From the NCBI GenBank assembly GCA_000697335.1, contig JNEM01010546.1:1-13467 (forward strand): a stretch of 13,467 nucleotides of DNA. The letters are read 5' to 3'. Source of the stretch: Conidiobolus incongruus B7586. Taxonomy: Eukaryota > Entomophthoromycota > Entomophthoromycetes > Entomophthorales > Conidiobolaceae. The position numbers and the translations under genes were made by a program. The notes below the pieces were generated by a model. It saw nothing but the letters and a program-made list of their open reading frames with translations. It had not been told where the DNA came from and searched no databases. Shown one piece after another: positions 8,436 to 13,467 of the stretch (its first letter is position 1; every line of letters begins with the position of its first letter).

Positions 8436-8508
8436 CACCCAACGTGGGGGTCGAACCCACAACCTTGAGATTAAGAGTCTCACGCTCTACCGATTGAGCT
8501 AGCCGGGC
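8436..8508 (-). tRNA. tRNA-Lys (anticodon CTT)
   Basis: 73 bases, no intron. The cloverleaf is complete: acceptor GCCCGGC/GTTGGGT, D arm GCTC/GAGC with GG in the loop, anticodon arm TGAGA-CTCTTAA-TCTCA with CTT at 8473-8475, and T arm GTGGG-TTCGACC-CCCAC. The discriminator is G. It decodes AAG in cytosolic translation. The A box (TAGCTCAATCGG) and B box (GGTTCGACCCC) are present. Oddities: the first acceptor pair is G-U instead of the usual G-C, adding to two G-U pairs normal for this tRNA. Downstream there is no run of four or more T until about 64 bases past the 3' end (AAAAA at 8368-8372), unusually far for Pol III. CCA is not encoded, as expected in eukaryotes. Confidence 0.96.
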
Positions 8509-9611
8509 TTAATTTTCATTTTTGAATATTACAATTGTGATAAAATCTATATTAATTCATTACCCACAGTTTTTCACACTAATTATCTTTTTCATAATTC
8601 TAACTAAATTCAAATTATATCAAAGGTTTTGTAATTTTAATTCTAGGTCTATTTATCTTCCATTTTCTACTTAACTCATCGGTTTTTTTAACAACTTCAT
8701 TCATTATCCTTTGTTCTAGTATAAGTTTCATTGATTCAAATCTTTCAATAATTCATCACTATTAATTAATTTTTTTTAAATTTTTATATAAAGGTATTAT
8801 TGCTTTATATTAATTATATTATTAATATTTCATAATAATTTTAATAAAATAATCTTTTATAAACTAAAGCTTTTATTAAATGTAAAGACCTAAATCACTG
8901 TGTTTTTAACAAGATTCTCTAAAAAAATTATTCTATATTACCAACGAATTGTCTTATATTTAACCAGCAATAAATCATTTTTAAATTAAGAATAAAAACC
9001 AAAAACGATATTGAATATAAATTATTTTGATCTTTAATTTTATGATATTGAAATTTGTACATTTTTTAATAACATATTTACCTTTCAGTTTGGTTATTTC
9101 CTCTCAACTATGCTAATACTAATCGAGTCAATAGATTTATTTCTCTATTCAAAGTGTCCTTAAACATACTAGAACTGTATGCCATAGATGTAAACGAATA
9201 CATCTGTATTGAACCAATTATTGTATAATACTAGATCTGAATATATCATAAATAATGTAATTAAAAATGAATTAAGGTTACTGTTATGATTTGTAATAAA
9301 GTTTTTCAATAAAGATGGTTGATAGTAAATTATTTATCAATAAGCTCATTTAAATAGTTGATTTGGCGAATGATATATCTAACAAATACTATTGGTTTAA
9401 CTATTGAATCAAGAATGGTGGTTAATTTTGAAATACAACAGTTACCAGATATAATTAATCAAATAGCTTTTTATGTAATAGTGATTAAATTAATGTATTG
9501 ATATTTATAATATTAATTTTAAATTTTAGAATTATGGAAAATTTAAGTTATCTTAATTAGTTTTTATTAAATTTAATAAAAATTATTGCTTTTGAAAATC
9601 TTCATAAATTT
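8509..9611. other. Spacer between tRNA-Lys and GST pseudogene 6, with two faint coding-like patches
   Basis: No supportable gene. Two stretches on the - strand are less AT-biased in their predicted residues than the surrounding DNA. One at about 8643-8780 is a charged 45-codon frame ending in TAA. The other at about 9105-9233 is a frame rich in Ser, Met and Leu ending in TAG. Neither matches a family I can name, and frames of this length are expected by chance, so they are not called as genes. Confidence 0.5.
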
Positions 9612-10260
9612 CTATGTAGGAAATTTTCCTATATTTCTTCAGTACTTCAGGATTGAAACCAACTGCAAGATACGCAGTTGGAAAGATTACATCTAAACCT
9701 TTAGCAACTTTAAGATTTTGGTCAAGTCTTCGGATCCAATCATTCAAATTGGGGAATTCTTTAAGATAGATTGTAAGTTTGCCAGTTGTATTAACTCATG
9801 GGAAAAGTAAAAGATCTGCAATAGTCAATATTTCACTTATCAAATACTGGAGATCTGAGTTTTTCTTCCAAAACCGACAAGTTTTTGGAACCAATAATAT
9901 ATCTGATAATACCAAACTCAATCTTCAAATGTGAAAACGAAGTAAAATGATCAGCCTTGACATTCATGGAACCGATTCCAGCATTTGGAACATGAGCCAT
10001 TGTACCACCTCCAACTGTATTATCTTATCCTTGGATCACAATTTATGTCCAGGTTCGTGATAGAGAGCCAAATAGTATAAAATCGTAACCAATGCAAACA
10101 CAAAAGACTAATCATTAAAGTGAACAAAAATTGCAAGGATAAGATAATTGAGGCAAATCTCCAAAAACAGGTATCCTTCTGCTCATTATTGTTGAGATTG
10201 ATATTATAAGTTATACATAAAATTCCCAAAATTTTATTCAAAGTGTCACATATCTATCCA
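9612..10260 (-). pseudogene. GST pseudogene 6 (Ure2p/YfcG-like), heavily decayed
   Basis: The - strand read from about 10260 follows the family order. A decayed N-terminus leads to L-N-N-N-E-Q-K (about 10180-10200). Next is a ruined glutathione-site region in which only Y-L-A-L-Y-H-E-P-G-H-K-L is recognisable. Then come W-L-M-F-Q-M, an A-D-H-F block, R-Y-I-I-G-S-K-N-L-S-V-L-E, L-T-I-A-D, and an L-N-D-W-I-R-R-L-D-like C-terminal helix, ending at TAG (9612-9614). At least two frame changes separate these blocks. Two TGA codons at 10036-10038 and 9796-9798 fall on family Trp positions (K-L-W-P-K-D and F-P-W-V). The start codon and active-site TPNG turn are not recognisable. The A-D-H-F feature groups it with copies 1, 4 and 5. 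It is more diverged than the other dead copies and so probably the oldest. An open frame at 10020-10241 mixes a few genuine residues with out-of-frame sequence and is not a gene. Confidence 0.85.
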
Positions 10261-10382
10261 ATTAATCCATATATATTTACCTTTTATGTCAGTTTACCCA
10301 TAATTTACCTCTTATCCTACTTTCCCTTAAATTGATCCATTCTCATCCCAGTATAGAGAGGAGGAAATACAACAGAGATCTA

Positions 10383-10432
10383 TTTACCTACCTATCTATC
10401 TGTCTATTCATTCATCAACCTACCCAATTACC
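10383..10432. repeat. Decayed tetranucleotide repeat, CTAT/CTAC type
   Basis: Reads as imperfect 4-base units (CTAC, CTAT, CTAT, CTGT, CTAT, TCAT, TCAT, CTAC, CCAA and so on). It looks like an old microsatellite worn by point changes and accounts for part of the C-rich skew of the surrounding block. Confidence 0.5.
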
Positions 10433-10530
10433 TAGCTATAACACTAAGTCTCTATCAAAGATTTCCAATAAAACTCCATAACTATATTCTAATCCTATCA
10501 CTTACCAATAATCCAACTTAATTCAATACA

Positions 10531-10559
10531 ATTATCCTAGTTTCCAGCACTAGGATAAT
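10531..10559. repeat. Perfect 10-bp inverted repeat (hairpin, 9-base loop)
   Basis: ATTATCCTAG at 10531-10540 and its exact reverse complement CTAGGATAAT at 10550-10559 flank a 9-base loop. The stem does not extend by one more pair. Four of ten stem pairs are G-C, so it is not a trivial AT palindrome. It ends the C-rich block. No T run follows on either side, so a Pol III or bacterial-style terminator role is not supported. Confidence 0.7.
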
Positions 10560-10560
10560 A

Positions 10561-11847
10561 TACAAAGATTGAAATTTTATAACAGTAAGTAGTTGCTCAA
10601 GTATAAAAAAATAATTTCTGGTAACACTATTTTGAATTTTTTAATTATATAACAAAATATTAAATTATATTTGTAAAAATAATGTCCTTTGTATAATCAA
10701 ATTTCATATTTAATAGATATATGTTAAACATTATTTATTATCAAATATATACTTATATAAGATTCCAGTTATATATATATTTGACTGAGAGTTTAATAAT
10801 TCTTTTACACAAATAATTATTATAAGATCAACCTAATTGAATAAAATTTATAAAACTTTGTTGAAAATATAGATATCATATATATCATATTTGAATAAAA
10901 TATTTAATAAAAAAAGTTTATATTAATAATTAGAATAAAAAAAATAATATAATTTTTTATAAATATAGTGAGTTTAAACAGTTAAAACATATTTTTTATA
11001 TTCCAATATTAATAGTTTTATTAAAATCATATATATAATAAGTATTTTGTTATTTTGTTATCATTACTGAAAAAAATGTTTATTTTTGTTTTCAAATGAA
11101 TTAATATATAATTTCAACTAAACTTTGCACTTTTCATATTAAAAAATTGATTTAAATTGATATTAATTGTATAATATCAATTTTTAGATTGAATATATAT
11201 TAAAAAGACTAAAAAGAATATTAGATAAAAGTGACATGGAATATTAAGAAAAGTCTATTTAAGATTCATATTTTTAATGAGGACCTGAAATAAGAGAATA
11301 ATTATTTCAATATCAAGGTATTGATTATTATGTATTGCAAGTTTCAATTAATAATATAATTTTAATTCTCATTCTATCAACATAGAAATTTATAAATTAT
11401 GCTTCGAACAAAAAGATATTACTATTGATAACCAATGGAATAGATTAATATTATTTATTAAATACTAGCTAATATGCCAAAATTGTGTTTTATGCAGTAT
11501 TAATATAATATTTTTAATGGGTTATTAATTTATGAAAATGGTGCTTATTCAAAATTTATAATAATATTTAGTTTAATGTTGAGAACTTGAAAAATTTTTA
11601 GAATCAAAGTAATATATAATATGAATATTAGAAAAATATGATACTATAAAACTTAAATTATTAAATTAAAAAATAAACTTGAAAAAAAATGATTAACTCT
11701 ATGATATTAATAATAAATAACATCAAAACCTATAAGATTTTTTTCAATATATTTTAATGAAAAACCTATAATAGATTTAATTTGAAAATTAAATAAATCG
11801 AATATAATATAAAAAAATATATTAATACATTTTTCGAGCCGTTACAC
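10561..11847. other. AT-rich desert
   Basis: About 1.3 kb of very AT-rich DNA with short direct repeats (for example ATTTTGTT twice near 11043-11060) and many A/T runs. No gene, RNA or element was recognised on either strand. Confidence 0.7.
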
Positions 11848-11853
11848 AAAAAA
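11848..11853 (-). terminator. Pol III T6 terminator of tRNA-Glu
   Basis: AAAAAA on the + strand gives six T residues on the - strand, starting 15 bases past the 3' end of the tRNA-Glu gene. This is the normal Pol III stop signal at a normal distance. Confidence 0.8.
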
Positions 11854-11859
11854 GTTCAT

Positions 11860-12153
11860 TTATCTAACTCCGATACAGGGAATCGAACCCTGGCCGTCTC
11901 GGTGAAAGCGAGAAATCCTAACCACTGGACCATATCGGATCAATAAAAGACTCACAACTATTAGATCTTTGAGTGTTATCAAGGACACTGACACATCCAT
12001 CGTGTAAATCAGGTTGTGAAGCATGGCACCTGCAAACTGAAGTAGATTACCAATGATCAGTTCCCTAGCTATCAGGTTATGATTACTTGTAAGTGGAGCT
12101 TTGGAGAGGGTGACTAATCCAGTAGCAACAGTGGTATTGTGAGGATTTTGCAT
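11860..12153 (-). CDS. Possible truncated membrane-protein coding fragment running into tRNA-Glu
   Basis: An open frame of 97 codons from ATG at 12151-12153. The first 71 codons lie before the tRNA and the last 26 are the tRNA itself and flank, so only about 11939-12153 could be genuine coding. That part has balanced codons and higher G+C than nearby spacers. Its predicted chain has a polar N-terminus (about 1-28) followed by hydrophobic stretches at about 31-50 and 60-72 joined by a short loop with a Lys-Asp pair (62-63). This loosely recalls the first two helices of a rhodopsin-like receptor, but that is a guess. The rest of such a protein is not seen further left. The upstream - strand is pyrimidine-rich, as fungal 5' regions often are. 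It could be a gene fragment cut at the tRNA, a first exon, or chance. Function unknown. Confidence 0.28.
   Translation of the reverse strand: MQNPHNTTVATGLVTLSKAPLTSNHNLIARELIIGNLLQFAGAMLHNLIYTMDVSVSLITLKDLIVVSLLLIRYGPVVRISRFHRDGQGSIPCIGVR
11868..11939 (-). tRNA. tRNA-Glu (anticodon TTC)
   Basis: 72 bases, no intron. The acceptor TCCGATA/TATCGGA pairs perfectly. The D arm is GTCC/GGAT with AGTGGTTA loop. The anticodon arm TCTCG-CTTTCAC-CGAGA carries TTC for GAA/GAG. The T arm is CAGGG-TTCGATT-CCCTG. The discriminator is G and CCA is not encoded. A and B boxes fit Pol III, and a T6 terminator follows 15 bases later. Its 5' end directly abuts a hydrophobic open frame on the same strand, which reads on through the tRNA. 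Confidence 0.97.
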
Positions 12154-13467
12154 GATAAGGAGACAAAATGAAAAAATATTAATAGAAATGAATGTAAACT
12201 GAATAATGAAATATGACTCAAGTGTAGCTATAGATGGCTACTTTAGCATTCTAAGAAAACAGACTTGAAGTAGGAAAAATGTTTAATTATAAAAAAGGAA
12301 TAGAGAAAGTCCTTCTATAGAATTAAGTGAATAGTATTGGCATAAGAAGGCTATGAAGGAGTAATAGTACGGTCATACGAGCGTGTGAATGATGGGATGT
12401 CAAGCGATTAGTACATTAGTTACGACTGGTTGGGATTGTTTATATTGCTTAATTTGGGTGATCAGTGACTAGTTAGAGATTTTGAGTCAGGAAAGGTATC
12501 AATCAGATAAAAATTGTCACAAAAAGTTTTGAAGCGCTTCTTGAATGTGGAAATATTTTTATTATCTGATGAATTTTATTCATTTATTACAATTAATTCA
12601 ATAAATTTATGTATATTTTGAATTCCAATCAATCTCACTATGTAGTATTGATTTGTATTTTTAATTTTTTTTGTATGTAAAATCCTACTCAGAATATATA
12701 GTAAAATATATATTACATTTCAAAAATGAGATCCTTATATTTTATACTGTGATTTAAATAATGGAAATTCTGTGCAATTGAAAAAAAATAACCCTTTCAT
12801 TATATAATAAATAAAAATAAATATTAAAAATTAATATTTTTTTATTATAATTAATTTTTTGCCATATTATTGTTATATTTCAAAATTAATCATCTCTTCT
12901 AGTTTAATAGCTATACCAATATTATTTCTATTTTAAGCTGGCTTTGTTAGTCTATAATTAAAGGATACTCTTTATTCTCTTTGTTTTCTTTATTGGATTT
13001 TATCCAAATCCCATATCATTCATTGATTCAATTATTTAAACCAAACAGTGATAAAGATAGAGAAGAAGTTTTTTCTTTTGGATATTTTGCTACAACATCT
13101 CAACAATAAGTTCTAAGACCTACAGTCCCAATATATTAAAGAGCAGAATTAATAAATAATTTACTAAATCATTTTTGAGTACTTTTCTAACTATGATCTT
13201 TATTTATAAAACTTAATATAAAAGCACAACATTTTTATTAAACTTCTGATATTTAAAAAAAAGTTTTAAAGACTAAAATTTGATTTTTATAGACCAATTA
13301 TATTTTGTTGAAAAATCAACTTTTTATTAGCTAGTTTTATAATTATTTAAAATAATTATAATTTTAAATATAATAATATAAAGAATATTTTTAATATAAT
13401 AATATTTTCTGGTTATTTTTAACTATAAAATTTTTCATAATATTATCTTTTTATATTTTATAAAAAT
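12154..13467. other. Right-end spacer with purine-skewed block and faint relics
   Basis: 12181-12540 has about 84 G against about 35 C on the + strand, so the - strand is C-rich upstream of the 12153 frame. It ends in the palindrome GAAGCGCTTC (12531-12540). Within it, 12366-12475 contains short strings that recall 5S rRNA. From 12945 to 13230 the + strand has faint kinase-like residues broken by several stops. Neither is strong enough to annotate. From 13240 to the end it is plain AT-rich DNA. Confidence 0.5.

Larger units (their letters stand above)
10261..10560. other. C-rich, G-poor block next to GST pseudogene 6
   Basis: By my count the + strand has about 74 C against about 20 G in 300 bases, in a window where spacers are mostly A and T. 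About half of the G lies in one purine island at 10351-10380. There is no open frame of note on either strand. It begins where GST homology ends and stops at the hairpin at 10531-10559. The block could be a former promoter, a decayed simple repeat or a noncoding transcript. None of these can be chosen from sequence alone. Confidence 0.55.

Noticed and set aside
10020-10241. 73-codon - strand open frame as a membrane protein
   Set aside because: Its first 25 or so residues are the GST relic frame, and the hydrophobic remainder is GST sequence read out of frame.
10261-10560. Helicase-type rolling-circle transposon end (hairpin near CTAG)
   Set aside because: CTAG lies inside the stem rather than about 10 bases after it. 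No matching 5' end or coding part is seen, and the flanks do not fit.
1-13467. Retroelements, terminal repeats, CRISPR arrays, DNA transposons
   Set aside because: I found no long direct or inverted terminal repeats, no integrase, reverse transcriptase or transposase motifs, and no regularly spaced repeats in any frame or strand by eye.

Overview
The window is about 80% A+T and looks like nuclear DNA of a eukaryote, most likely a fungus. It has two intron-less tRNA genes with internal Pol III boxes, TATAAATA elements 45-85 bases before the starts of intron-less genes, A-rich start contexts and long AT-only spacers. The glutathione transferases are of the Ure2p/YfcG (Nu-like) kind. The base composition would suit an early-diverging lineage such as Conidiobolus or a relative, but that is a guess. 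No bacterial ribosome-binding sites or operons are seen.

The main content is a cluster of six glutathione S-transferase (GST) copies between about 0.94 and 10.26 kb. On the + strand lie a 5'-truncated pseudogene (939-1462), a full-length pseudogene with many stops (1991-2651) and an intact gene (3476-4144). On the - strand lie two intact genes (4335-5060, 6210-6929) and a badly decayed copy (9612 to about 10260). The two halves converge at a 190-base spacer. By protein features there are two subtypes. Copies 2 and 3 have Trp after GQA and a short C-terminus. Copies 1, 4, 5 and 6 fit a His-Phe subtype, and copies 1, 4 and 5 carry a longer charged tail. Three live and three dying copies together suggest birth-and-death evolution of a detoxification or redox family. 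Most identifiable stop codons in the dead copies are Gln or Trp codons changed by one C-to-T or G-to-A step.

The right half is gene-poor. It holds tRNA-Lys(CTT) and tRNA-Glu(TTC), both on the - strand. A C-rich, G-poor 300-base block with a 10-bp perfect hairpin lies at 10261-10560. A short hydrophobic coding-like stretch abuts the tRNA-Glu gene. Faint coding-like relics lie at 8.6-9.25 kb and about 12.95-13.23 kb. No transposon, virus-like element, CRISPR array or rRNA gene could be supported.

I infer that the three intact GSTs are cytosolic glutathione-dependent enzymes (disulfide-bond reductase, peroxidase or conjugating activity). Their promoters differ enough that they may respond to different signals.
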